From Caldifarciminota bacterium UBA2202 (GTDB lineage Bacteria > Hydrothermota > 32-111), in assembly GCA_002327905.1 (NCBI GenBank), contig DCUY01000103.1, positions 1 to 6,466 on the forward strand: DNA of 6,466 nt. Direction: 5' to 3'. Of the stretch, positions 1 to 6,282 are shown one piece after another. Below the pieces are notes generated by a model, which saw only the letters and a list, made by a program, of their open reading frames with translations, was not told the origin of the DNA and ran no database searches. The first letter of the stretch is position 1. Each line of letters opens with the position of its first letter. A program made the translations under genes and the position numbers.

Positions 1-1763
1 GGAACTTTATTATCTTCTCCATAGTATGAAACAACAGTGTCAAAAGTAAGAGTCGCAGGATCAAGATTAGTCATACTCGCCAATACATAGTTCCCGCTCT
101 CTCCAACCAGTTGCGTGTTTCCAATATAACCGAGAAAGCTCTTGTCATTTACCGCTGTATATCCCAATGTCGGCTCAGTCACCCAATACAAATCCGGATT
201 TAATGTGTCTAACGGTATCCATGGGCTTTGGCTCAATGTATATACCAAATTGCAATTGCTCTCAACCCATGCGGATAAGTATCCGTCTGGGGTCTGAATC
301 ATAGTCGGTTTGTCTCCCTCTCCGAGTACCTCCAATTCCCATGTCGCTCCAAAGTCATTGCTCTTGGCATATATGATGCTGTCACCCGTTGTGTAAACCA
401 TCCTCATCTCGTCCGTATTCGGCTTCCTTACTATGTGCTCCTGATTGTTTGTTCCAAATGCCTCCGGCACATTACTCCATAAATATGGATCAATATTCCC
501 TTCATGGGTCTTATATCTGTCTTTTGTTACCTTTATACCTATCTTCTTATTGTTATTTAAGTATGTTCCTACATCATATATTCCATGCAAGTTTGTTATC
601 CCGCTGTATATGTAATCATCTCCGTTTGTCAACTCTACTAATGCTCCTGCAATCGGCAATGTTCCTTCTATTGCATCCGGTTTTGATACTACTATTGTGT
701 TGACAACACTCTTTAGTACAGGAATCTCGCTCTGATGCGATACATCAAACTCGTAATATTGCACATTTATTGTTCCTTTATAATTATAAAACTCGCCCTT
801 TGATGCATTCAGTCCTAAATCATTCTCATTCGCTGTTGTTATTCCTGTAAAACTTATCTCTCCATTCTCATCTGTTATTCCTTGATATACTTTACCTTCT
901 CCTGTTGTTATCTCTACATCGCTTCCGATGCATTTCTCTCCCGTATAGGAATCCTCCATTGCCACATTTACCGTTTGTTCACTCTCTGTATATCCCCATA
1001 TGGAGTTGGTCTTTGTCAATTCAACCGCACTGTAATCAGGATATACTATTATTTTGTCCATTTTTATCTCATGCTCTGCTTCATCATCCCTATATATTTG
1101 GGAATCTATTGCTCTGCTTGACGAGATAAAAGAACTTATTTTAAACTCGTCCAAATAAATTTGTATGTCCGTAAGCTGTAATATTTCATAGCCACTTTTA
1201 TATGCTGTTATTGTAATTGTGTATAAAGGCACTATTCCTGTGTTATCAATAAGTCTCAATTCTATCTCGAAATCTAATGGAGAATTATCATTTATAAAAC
1301 CATCCGGATACAAAGGATATCCTCTGTCACATATATAATAACCCGGATTGTAAAACTCTCCATGTGCGCTCCAGTAATCATTATATGATTGTATTATTTG
1401 TATCAATCCAAACATTTCAAAATATCTTGTCTTCCCTATGCTACTTGCACCATATAGCGGAAATCCTGTCTTAAAATGTACATCAAACTCTATTTTCTCT
1501 ATCTTTTTTAGTATTTCTAATGTTAATCCCGGCTTCCCAAAAATAACTGATGTCGTTATATTATCACCGTCTAAACTTGTAATCTTTATATCAAGTGAAT
1601 CATTTACTACTCCGTCTGTTTCTTCAGCATCTTCAGATACGGTCTTTGTCACTACCCAATTTTCATATGTCTCTGTTTCATTTACAAACATATCTGACAT
1701 CCTGAATTCAGCAGTTGCCGAAAGTCCCATTGCCAATATGAGTATCAAAAGCAGATTCTTCAT
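1..1763 (-). CDS. Large secreted Asp-box (BNR) protein, 3' end outside window
   Basis: Reading the minus strand from ATG at 1763 gives 587 uninterrupted codons to the window edge, so the C-terminus is missing. Residues 1-18 are a signal peptide (MKNLLLILILAMGLSATA, probable cleavage after ATA, no lipobox Cys), so the protein is exported. Residues 20-245 are beta-rich with aromatic and Asp/Asn residues, and the stretch QIYLDEFKIS (201-210) resembles the last strand of jelly-roll carbohydrate-binding folds; that is inference. Two Ig-like or carboxypeptidase-regulatory-like beta domains follow (about 264-340 and 355-415), each with a 'GI T-(D/N)-x-(N/H)-G' turn. Residues 468-475, SNDFGATW, match the Asp-box S-x-D-x-G-x-T-W of BNR beta-propellers, so a propeller probably begins near 450. 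One Asp-box does not prove sialidase activity. The start has a G-rich site (1768-1773) four bases upstream. It is probably a cell-surface or extracellular protein; its substrate is unknown. Confidence 0.85.
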   Translation of the reverse strand, partial: MKNLLLILILAMGLSATAEFRMSDMFVNETETYENWVVTKTVSEDAEETDGVVNDSLDIKITSLDGDNITTSVIFGKPGLTLEILKKIEKIEFDVHFKTGFPLYGASSIGKTRYFEMFGLIQIIQSYNDYWSAHGEFYNPGYYICDRGYPLYPDGFINDNSPLDFEIELRLIDNTGIVPLYTITITAYKSGYEILQLTDIQIYLDEFKISSFISSSRAIDSQIYRDDEAEHEIKMDKIIVYPDYSAVELTKTNSIWGYTESEQTVNVAMEDSYTGEKCIGSDVEITTGEGKVYQGITDENGEISFTGITTANENDLGLNASKGEFYNYKGTINVQYYEFDVSHQSEIPVLKSVVNTIVVSKPDAIEGTLPIAGALVELTNGDDYIYSGITNLHGIYDVGTYLNNNKKIGIKVTKDRYKTHEGNIDPYLWSNVPEAFGTNNQEHIVRKPNTDEMRMVYTTGDSIIYAKSNDFGATWELEVLGEGDKPTMIQTPDGYLSAWVESNCNLVYTLSQSPWIPLDTLNPDLYWVTEPTLGYTAVNDKSFLGYIGNTQLVGESGNYVLASMTNLDPATLTFDTVVSYYGEDNKV

Positions 1764-1767
1764 AACA

Positions 1768-1773
1768 CCCCCC
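1768..1773 (-). promoter_or_regulatory. G6 ribosome-binding tract of the secreted protein
   Basis: The minus strand reads AAGGGGGGTGTTATG. The G-run pairs with the anti-Shine-Dalgarno only with a G:U, at four-base spacing from ATG 1763. This supports the signal-peptide start over an extended one, but as a weaker site than that of the leader. The six-G homopolymer is itself prone to length change. Confidence 0.5.
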
Positions 1774-1785
1774 TTAATCGCTGAT

Positions 1786-1863
1786 TTAGTAGAGAGAGAG
1801 AGAGTTACCCTTTACCTCGGGCATAACTCCATTTCCATCAATCCGATTCAACTTTCTTTTCAT
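1786..1863 (-). CDS. Short leader ORF (25 codons) upstream of the secreted protein
   Basis: ATG at 1863 is preceded by a perfect AGGAGG (1869-1874) at 5-base spacing and lies about 28 bases after the predicted transcription start, so it should be the first ORF translated on this mRNA. The peptide begins MKRKLNRIDGNG, is basic at its N-terminus, and ends SLSLY at a TAA (1786-1788) 22 bases before the secreted protein's ATG. The Ser-Leu end is encoded by the (CT)7 tract. I recognise no homologue. It may be a leader peptide that controls access to the next start, or the N-terminal end of a longer form of the secreted protein if the tract changes length. The ribosome site is much stronger than that of the following gene, which argues against chance, but the codons alone are too few to prove translation. 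Confidence 0.45.
   Translation of the reverse strand: MKRKLNRIDGNGVMPEVKGNSLSLY
1791..1804. repeat. Dinucleotide microsatellite, (AG)7 plus strand / (CT)7 minus strand
   Basis: Seven uninterrupted AG units lie inside the leader ORF, 27 bases upstream of the secreted protein's start. Frame arithmetic read directly from the sequence: with 7 units the leader stops at 1786; with 6 units its stop would be a TGA overlapping the downstream ATG (ATGA); with 8 units the leader would read in frame into the signal peptide as a 34-residue extension. Such tracts can vary in length by slipped-strand mispairing. Seven units is modest for that. Confidence 0.9.
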
Positions 1864-1868
1864 TTTTT

Positions 1869-1874
1869 CCTCCT
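1869..1874 (-). promoter_or_regulatory. Strong Shine-Dalgarno of the leader ORF
   Basis: The minus strand reads AGGAGG, fully complementary to the 16S anti-Shine-Dalgarno core, five bases before ATG at 1863 and flanked by A-runs that should leave it unstructured. It decides the leader start and is the best ribosome site in the window. Confidence 0.7.
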
Positions 1875-1897
1875 TTTTTATTATTACCAATGTCTTT

Positions 1898-1925
1898 ATT
1901 ATAAAACTATACCGCTCAAAGTCAA
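1898..1925 (-). promoter_or_regulatory. Sigma70-type promoter for leader and secreted protein
   Basis: The minus strand has TTGACT (-35, 1920-1925), 16 bases, then a consensus TATAAT (-10, 1898-1903). Predicted transcription start is near 1891, giving a leader of about 28 bases to the small ORF and about 128 bases to the secreted protein. An inverted repeat (1941-1990) lies just upstream of the -35. Confidence 0.75.
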
Positions 1926-1940
1926 TACTATTTTTTTGTT

Positions 1941-1990
1941 ATTTGACAAAACACCAAATCACGCTCTATCAGAGACGCTTTTTGTCAAAT
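1941..1990. repeat. 11-bp perfect inverted repeat, 28-base spacer
   Basis: ATTTGACAAAA (1941-1951) is the exact reverse complement of TTTTGTCAAAT (1980-1990). The spacer contains a small CTCT-ATC-AGAG hairpin (1964-1974). It sits 15 bases upstream of the minus-strand -35 box, where a dimeric regulator operator could act. Each arm also contains a TTGACA, but neither has a good -10 partner. There is no U-run typical of a terminator, and no gene would need one here. Confidence 0.6.
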
Positions 1991-2062
1991 TGATTATAGA
2001 AATAACGCTTTTAGTTGCTTCTATGCGTTTTTAATTGATAGATTCTTTGTGATTGATAAGAC

Positions 2063-2094
2063 TATATTGAGATTCAGAGCAAGATATATTGAGA
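2063..2094. repeat. 10-bp direct repeat at 22-base period
   Basis: TATATTGAGA occurs at 2063-2072 and 2085-2094. The 22-base period is about two helical turns, which puts both copies on the same DNA face, as in tandem regulator sites. It lies about 60 bases upstream of the operon promoter boxes. It could be chance in AT-rich DNA. Confidence 0.4.
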
Positions 2095-2121
2095 AGCCGT
2101 CCCTTCCCTACTTCGCTCGTC

Positions 2122-2149
2122 TTGACTTTTTGCCTTATTATAATAGAAT
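2122..2149 (+). promoter_or_regulatory. Probable promoter of the four-gene operon
   Basis: TTGACT (2122-2127) is followed after 16 bases by TAGAAT (2144-2149). A perfect TATAAT also lies at 2139-2144 but only 11 bases from that -35, too close to pair with it. If TAGAAT is used, transcription would begin near 2156, at the ribosome site. If TATAAT is used with another -35, it would begin near 2151. Either way the untranslated leader is very short. Confidence 0.5.
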
Positions 2150-2167
2150 GATAAAAAGGAGTTATTG

Positions 2168-3271
2168 ATGAATAAAATAATTATACTCGGAGCAGGAAGA
2201 CAGGGAGTGACTGCGGGAGAGTTTCTCCGCAAAAAGAAATCTGATGTCACATTCATAGATATTAATGACGACAATCTCGCTTATGCTAAGAGAGAGGGAT
2301 TTAATACCATTAAGAAGGCGATGAACACAAAGGAAATCATAGCAAAAGAGATAAAAGGATATTCTGCCGCTCTGTCTGCTCTGCCTGCGCGTCTCGGCAG
2401 AACAGCTCATCTCGGTGCTATAATGTCGAAGACAAACATGGTTGATGTCTCATACTCGGAGGATGACCCTTTAGAGCTTAATGCAATGTGCAAAAAAGCC
2501 GGTGTGACCATAATTCCGGATGCGGGAATTGCTCCGGGCACTTCAAATCTTCTGTGCGGAAGATTATACAAATCCTTCGATAAGGCAGACACGATTAAAA
2601 TATATGTGGGCGGAATGCCTGAGAAGAATCTTCCTCCCTTCGGATACGCAGTTACATGGTCGCCGGAAGACCTTATTTCGGAATATGAGAGAAAGGCTAA
2701 GATAAGAAAAAATTTCAAAGAGCTTATTGTAGAGCCATTGACAGCCGTTGAGAATATAACATTCAAGGGGTTCGAAACACTTGAAGCGTTTTATACTGAC
2801 GGACTACGCACACTCTCAAAGACATTGAAAAATGTCAAAAACCTTGAAGAGAAGACAATGCGCTACAAAGGACATATTGACAAAATAAAATTTCTCTTTG
2901 AGATGGGATACTTTGAGAAGTCAGCCGGAGTAACTAGTCCGAGAGAGGCGTCAATAGAATTATTCAAGAGAATAAAGTATAAAAACCTGAGAGATGTTCT
3001 TCTGATGAGAGTCATAGGAGAGGGCAAAATAAAAGGCAAAAACAAAAGGATAGAATATCAGGTTATTGACTTTGCGGACAATAAGCATTCAGCAATGGAG
3101 CGCACAACAGGATATTCTCTCGCGGCATTCTCATACTGGCTTTTAAGGAATCCTCAAAAGACAGGATCCGTTCTCACTCCGGAAGAAATAGGTATGAATG
3201 AAAAGTATTTTTCGGATATTCTCTCTCTTCTTGAGGAAAAATCAGTAAGAGTAACCAAAAAGAGCATTTGA
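2168..3271 (+). CDS. Saccharopine/lysine dehydrogenase-family oxidoreductase
   Basis: The 367-residue product has an N-terminal Rossmann fold: GAGRQG (8-13) fits GxGxxG, and an acidic Asp31 at the end of strand 2 favours NAD over NADP. The middle and C-terminal parts match the saccharopine dehydrogenase catalytic domain: GYAVTWSPEDLISEY (159-173), EAFYTDGLRTL (206-216), YKGH (233-236) and MERTTGY (310-316). Family members oxidise or form C-N bonds at lysine or related amino acids (lysine 6-dehydrogenase, saccharopine reductase, carboxynorspermidine dehydrogenase). The length suits lysine dehydrogenase-type enzymes; the exact substrate cannot be told. ATG 2168 is chosen because AAGGAG (2156-2161) lies 6 bases upstream; an in-frame TTG at 2165 would be only 3 bases away. 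It is first in the operon and shares its last base with the next start (TGATG). No lysine pathway genes are near, so the neighbours hint at a role in making an amino compound for a glycan, which is inference. Confidence 0.85.
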   Translation: MNKIIILGAGRQGVTAGEFLRKKKSDVTFIDINDDNLAYAKREGFNTIKKAMNTKEIIAKEIKGYSAALSALPARLGRTAHLGAIMSKTNMVDVSYSEDDPLELNAMCKKAGVTIIPDAGIAPGTSNLLCGRLYKSFDKADTIKIYVGGMPEKNLPPFGYAVTWSPEDLISEYERKAKIRKNFKELIVEPLTAVENITFKGFETLEAFYTDGLRTLSKTLKNVKNLEEKTMRYKGHIDKIKFLFEMGYFEKSAGVTSPREASIELFKRIKYKNLRDVLLMRVIGEGKIKGKNKRIEYQVIDFADNKHSAMERTTGYSLAAFSYWLLRNPQKTGSVLTPEEIGMNEKYFSDILSLLEEKSVRVTKKSI

Positions 3272-4278
3272 TGAAGATAATCGGCTCTGAGAGATTTTTA
3301 AATATTGATTTTCTTAATACAGGAGAGAGTGATTTTTTCAAAGATCTCGGCAAATCGAATATAAAATTCTTCTCTTCCGGAAGAAGCGCCATTTATGACT
3401 TTTTCAAAAATGAATTTTCATCATCATCAGTCTTTTTCCCTGATTTTTACTGCATGGAGATGCTCAACCCTATAATCAAAGCTGGCGTAAATATTGTTTT
3501 TTACACTGTCAGAGAGAATCTCACTGCTGATACTGAGATATTAGGCAGAATTAAGAATGTCAAGTGGATTTACATAAATGATTACTGCGGATTCAGGGAC
3601 AACGGGCTTGTTGTTTTTGCAAAAAAGAGAGGTATGAAAATTATATTTGACAGGACCCACTCTCTGTATTCAAAATTTGATTTTTCAAATGATGTTCAAA
3701 TAGGAAGTCTCAGAAAGCTTCTCCCTGTTCCAGACGGAGGAATTCTTTTAAACAGCAGAAGAAAAGACATAAAAAGAAAACGGGATTCGTCATTCTATCT
3801 TCTAAAGCTGAATGCAAAACTGCGCAGACATATTTACGAGGAATTCAATTCAAATGAAAAGATTGAAATGAATTATGTCAGATTATCGGAGGAGAGCGAG
3901 AAGAAGATTAAAATTAATTCCAAAAATATTTCTTTGTATTCGGAGAAGATTCTTTCTGCGTATGATGTGAAGAGGAGCAGAGAACTCAGGAGAAAGAATT
4001 TCAAAATGCTCTTATCTTCTAAAACAATCAAAGAGAGAGCTGTAATCAAAGGACTTGATTCTCTCACAGTTCCTCAGTCATTTCCCATGTATGTCGAAAA
4101 GAGAGATGAGGTAAAGAAGATTCTCGCCAAAGATAGGATTTTTGCTCCTGTTCTTTGGAGAGGCGAAAACAGCATTTCAAAGAGAATTATCAATATACCT
4201 GTTGATGAGGAATATACTGAATCTGATATGATAAGGATAATACAGGGAATCGAAAAAATACTCAAAACGGAGAGATGA
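3271..4278 (+). CDS. Compact, divergent DegT/DnrJ/EryC1-like PLP-dependent enzyme
   Basis: The 335-residue product resembles fold-type I sugar aminotransferases (DegT/DnrJ/EryC1/StrS), though weakly. Visible signs: SSGRSAIYDF (35-44) at the position of the PLP phosphate loop; FDRTH (126-130), with Asp127 to hold the PLP ring nitrogen and His130 at the D+3 position as in ArnB; and SLRKLLPVPDGG (146-157), where Lys149 precedes GG by the same seven residues as the PLP-binding Lys of ArnB. The protein is shorter than usual (360-400), and the stretch after 160 is unusually Lys/Arg/Glu/Ser-rich. It is translationally coupled to the gene before (TGATG) and the gene after. ATG 3271 is preferred; TTG at 3268 is in frame, and only a weak AAGAG lies upstream. 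The substrate is unknown. The context suggests a nucleotide-sugar or amino acid substrate, but it is not a typical LegC. A non-aminotransferase PLP function is possible. Confidence 0.7.
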   Translation: MKIIGSERFLNIDFLNTGESDFFKDLGKSNIKFFSSGRSAIYDFFKNEFSSSSVFFPDFYCMEMLNPIIKAGVNIVFYTVRENLTADTEILGRIKNVKWIYINDYCGFRDNGLVVFAKKRGMKIIFDRTHSLYSKFDFSNDVQIGSLRKLLPVPDGGILLNSRRKDIKRKRDSSFYLLKLNAKLRRHIYEEFNSNEKIEMNYVRLSEESEKKIKINSKNISLYSEKILSAYDVKRSRELRRKNFKMLLSSKTIKERAVIKGLDSLTVPQSFPMYVEKRDEVKKILAKDRIFAPVLWRGENSISKRIINIPVDEEYTESDMIRIIQGIEKILKTER

Positions 4279-5312
4279 TGAATGAGCTTATGAAATTCAT
4301 GATAAATGAGGAATCAACAATATTTGACGCTTTAAGCAAAATAAACAAGACAGGAAGGCAGATTCTCTTTACTGTGAATAAGAAAAATCATGTGACAGGA
4401 AGCCTGACTGATGGAGATATAAGAAGAGCCATACTTAAAAGCATTCATCTTGAATCCAAGGTAAAGTTGATTTCAAATAAAAAATTCATTTATATAAGCA
4501 CTGATTCATACACTCTTGCAAAAAAAGAGATGATTAAGAATCATGTGCGCATTGTGCCTCTTCTGACGAAGGAAATGAGGTTAAAGAAGATCTTCTGCTA
4601 TGATGATTTTTCATCGGATATTTCCGACTGTGCTGTTCTCATATTCGCTGGCGGAATGGGCAAGAGGATGAGGCCTTTGACATTGAAGACTCCCAAACCG
4701 CTCCTGAGCATTGGAAGAAATTCGATAATTGAAAGCATTATAGACAAATTTTTGTCAGAGGGATTCAATAATATTTTTATTTCTTTGAATTACAAATCGG
4801 ACCTTATCAAAAAACGGCTTATGAAAAAGTATAAAAACATTCTTGATGATTCCTCTTTCCTTATTGAGAAGAAGCCGCTTGGAACAGCCGGTTCGCTTCT
4901 CTGCCTCAAAGAGGGCGGATTCACTCACATTATCACGCATAATGCCGACATAATAACTGACATTGATTACGGAATGCTCTTGGGGGCTCACAGAAAGAGC
5001 AAAGATTCAGCCACTGTTGTATTGACGGAGCATCAGCTGAAGATTGAATACGGACTTGCAAATATAAAGCAGGGAAAAATCACATCTATAAGGGAAAAAC
5101 CGACAATCAATTTTTTTGCAATGTCAGGAGTGAATATTTTCAGAACGGATGCATTGAAAAATCTCAAAAAAATCAGAATAGACATGAATGAGCTGATTGA
5201 ATATCTTATTGAAAAAAAGAAAATTGTGGGATTTTCCATACACGGCGGATTATGGTATGATATAGGCTCGCTTGAAAATTATCTGAAGGCAAAGGAAATT
5301 TACGGAGGGTAA
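4278..5312 (+). CDS. ptmE: CBS-domain sugar-1-phosphate nucleotidylyltransferase (PtmE-like)
   Basis: The 344-residue protein joins a CBS pair (about 8-112, with SLTDGDIRRAI at 42-52) to a nucleotidyltransferase domain. The signature AGGMGKRMRPLT (124-135) and TPKPLL (138-143) bind the NTP and sugar phosphate. EKKPLGTAGSL (197-207), HNAD (221-224) with the metal-binding Asp224, EKP (273-275) and WYDIG (326-330) follow in the family order. This arrangement is that of PtmE of Campylobacter, a glucosamine-1-phosphate guanylyltransferase of the GDP-linked legionaminic acid route; specificity for GTP or GlcN-1-P here is inferred. The usual NGD is NAD here (Gly to Ala). The CBS part may sense a nucleotide. 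ATG 4278 fits GGAG (4269-4272) at 5-base spacing; ATG 4275 is in frame but only 2 bases away. It overlaps the previous stop by one base, and the next gene starts two bases after its stop codon, so all are probably co-translated. Confidence 0.85.
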   Translation: MNELMKFMINEESTIFDALSKINKTGRQILFTVNKKNHVTGSLTDGDIRRAILKSIHLESKVKLISNKKFIYISTDSYTLAKKEMIKNHVRIVPLLTKEMRLKKIFCYDDFSSDISDCAVLIFAGGMGKRMRPLTLKTPKPLLSIGRNSIIESIIDKFLSEGFNNIFISLNYKSDLIKKRLMKKYKNILDDSSFLIEKKPLGTAGSLLCLKEGGFTHIITHNADIITDIDYGMLLGAHRKSKDSATVVLTEHQLKIEYGLANIKQGKITSIREKPTINFFAMSGVNIFRTDALKNLKKIRIDMNELIEYLIEKKKIVGFSIHGGLWYDIGSLENYLKAKEIYGG

Positions 5313-5313
5313 T

Positions 5314-6282
5314 ATGAAGAAAATATTTGTGACTGGCGCAGACGGATTCATAGGAAGCTTCTTGACTGAGATGCTTCTAAAGAAGGGGTTCTGTGTGAAG
5401 GGGCTCGCTTTATACAATGCTGATAACAGCATAGGCAAATTGAAATATATAAAGAGTTCAAAGAATCTTGAAATAGTCAAAGGAGACATAAGGGATTTGT
5501 CAATGATGCTTGAAGAGACAAGAGGCTGCGATGCAATTATAAACATGGCAGCTCTTATTGGCATACCGTATTCGTATGTCTCTGTGCGCTCGTATATTGA
5601 TACAAACATAATCGGAGTCTATAATATTCTTGAGAGCGCAATGAAGAACAAAACAAAGCATACAATAATAATTTCATCAAGCGAAACTTACGGAACAGCA
5701 GAGTACATTCCAATTGATGAAATGCATCCTCTTAAAGCGCAGTCTCCTTATGCGGCGACAAAAATAGCCGGAGAGGAGCTCGCACTCTCTTATTTCCGCT
5801 CATTCGACCTCCCTGTCACTGTCGTCAAGCCGTTCAATGTGTACGGACCGCGCCAGTCATTAAGGTCGATAATACCGACCGTGATAACTCAGGTTATGAA
5901 TTCAAATGATATTAAAGTCGGTAATATTCACACAAAGAGGGATTTCATGTATGTTGAGGATGTGTGCAGTGGAATCCTTAAAACCCTATTCAATGAAAAG
6001 AGCTGTGGTATGTCTTTAAATCTCGCATCCGGAATATCCTATGAAATAAAGGAGATAATAGACATCATTCAGAATATTGCAAATACAAAACTGAAAATAA
6101 AGATTGAGAGCAAAAGGCAGAGGGGGGCAAAGACAGAGGTTATGAATCTTCTCGGAGACTATTCCCTTGCAAGTGAAATTATCGGGTTCAAGCCGAAGAC
6201 ATCAATTCATGAAGGTTTGTTCAAAACATTCAAATGGTTTTCAGAGAATAATCCCAAAGAAAAAGACGAATATGTGATTTAG
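5314..6282 (+). CDS. legB: NAD-dependent sugar-nucleotide 4,6-dehydratase (LegB-like)
   Basis: The 322-residue protein is an extended short-chain dehydrogenase/reductase. GADGFIG (8-14) is the GxxGxxG NAD site, with GDIRD (57-61) after it. The active site has SSETYGTA (122-129) and Tyr146-xxx-Lys150 in SPYAATK; Glu124 holds the place of the dehydratase base. RPF/KPFNVYGPRQS-type sequence (172-182), IIPTVI (186-191) and RDFMYVEDV (209-217) are typical of this family. AALIGIPYSY (79-88) and FRSFDLPVTVVKPFN resemble LegB, which converts GDP-GlcNAc to the 4-keto-6-deoxy sugar that starts legionaminic acid synthesis; other UDP- or GDP-sugar 4,6-dehydratases are possible. Length is normal. Start ATG 5314 follows GGAGGG (5304-5309) inside the end of the previous gene. 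Its place next to the PtmE-like gene makes consecutive steps likely. It is the last complete gene before the repeat array. Confidence 0.85.
   Translation: MKKIFVTGADGFIGSFLTEMLLKKGFCVKGLALYNADNSIGKLKYIKSSKNLEIVKGDIRDLSMMLEETRGCDAIINMAALIGIPYSYVSVRSYIDTNIIGVYNILESAMKNKTKHTIIISSSETYGTAEYIPIDEMHPLKAQSPYAATKIAGEELALSYFRSFDLPVTVVKPFNVYGPRQSLRSIIPTVITQVMNSNDIKVGNIHTKRDFMYVEDVCSGILKTLFNEKSCGMSLNLASGISYEIKEIIDIIQNIANTKLKIKIESKRQRGAKTEVMNLLGDYSLASEIIGFKPKTSIHEGLFKTFKWFSENNPKEKDEYVI

Larger units (their letters stand above)
1764..2167. other. Divergent intergenic control region
   Basis: This 404-base stretch separates the two transcription units. From left to right it holds the G6 ribosome site, the (AG)7 tract, the leader ORF and its ribosome site, the minus-strand promoter, an 11-bp inverted repeat, scattered copies of ACGCTTTT (1975-1982, 2005-2012) and ATTGAT (1989-1994, 2034-2039, 2052-2057), a 10-bp direct repeat, and the plus-strand promoter. 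Apart from the leader I see no convincing ORF and no tRNA or recognisable riboswitch. An open plus-strand frame entering from 1438 is antisense to the secreted protein and has no gene-like product. Confidence 0.7.

Noticed and set aside
389..1129. Plus-strand frames rich in Leu, Cys, Tyr and His
   Set aside because: They are shadows of the minus-strand secreted protein with no family resemblance and no ribosome sites.
1..1763. Calling the secreted protein a sialidase because of the nearby sialic-acid-type genes
   Set aside because: Only one Asp-box is visible and no catalytic Arg, Tyr/Glu or Asp set can be assigned in the part present.
1941..1990. Rho-independent terminator
   Set aside because: The arms are AT-rich, the loop is 28 bases, and both neighbouring genes diverge from here, so no transcript ends at this point.
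1438..2034. Plus-strand open frame of 198 codons
   Set aside because: Most of it is antisense to the secreted protein, whose signal peptide and Asp-box fix the coding strand; it has no ribosome site and low-complexity Ser/Phe/Ile content.
2148..2168. Mini-ORF of six codons ending TGATG at the first operon gene
   Set aside because: It has no Shine-Dalgarno and its start overlaps the -10 region, so it may not be on the transcript.
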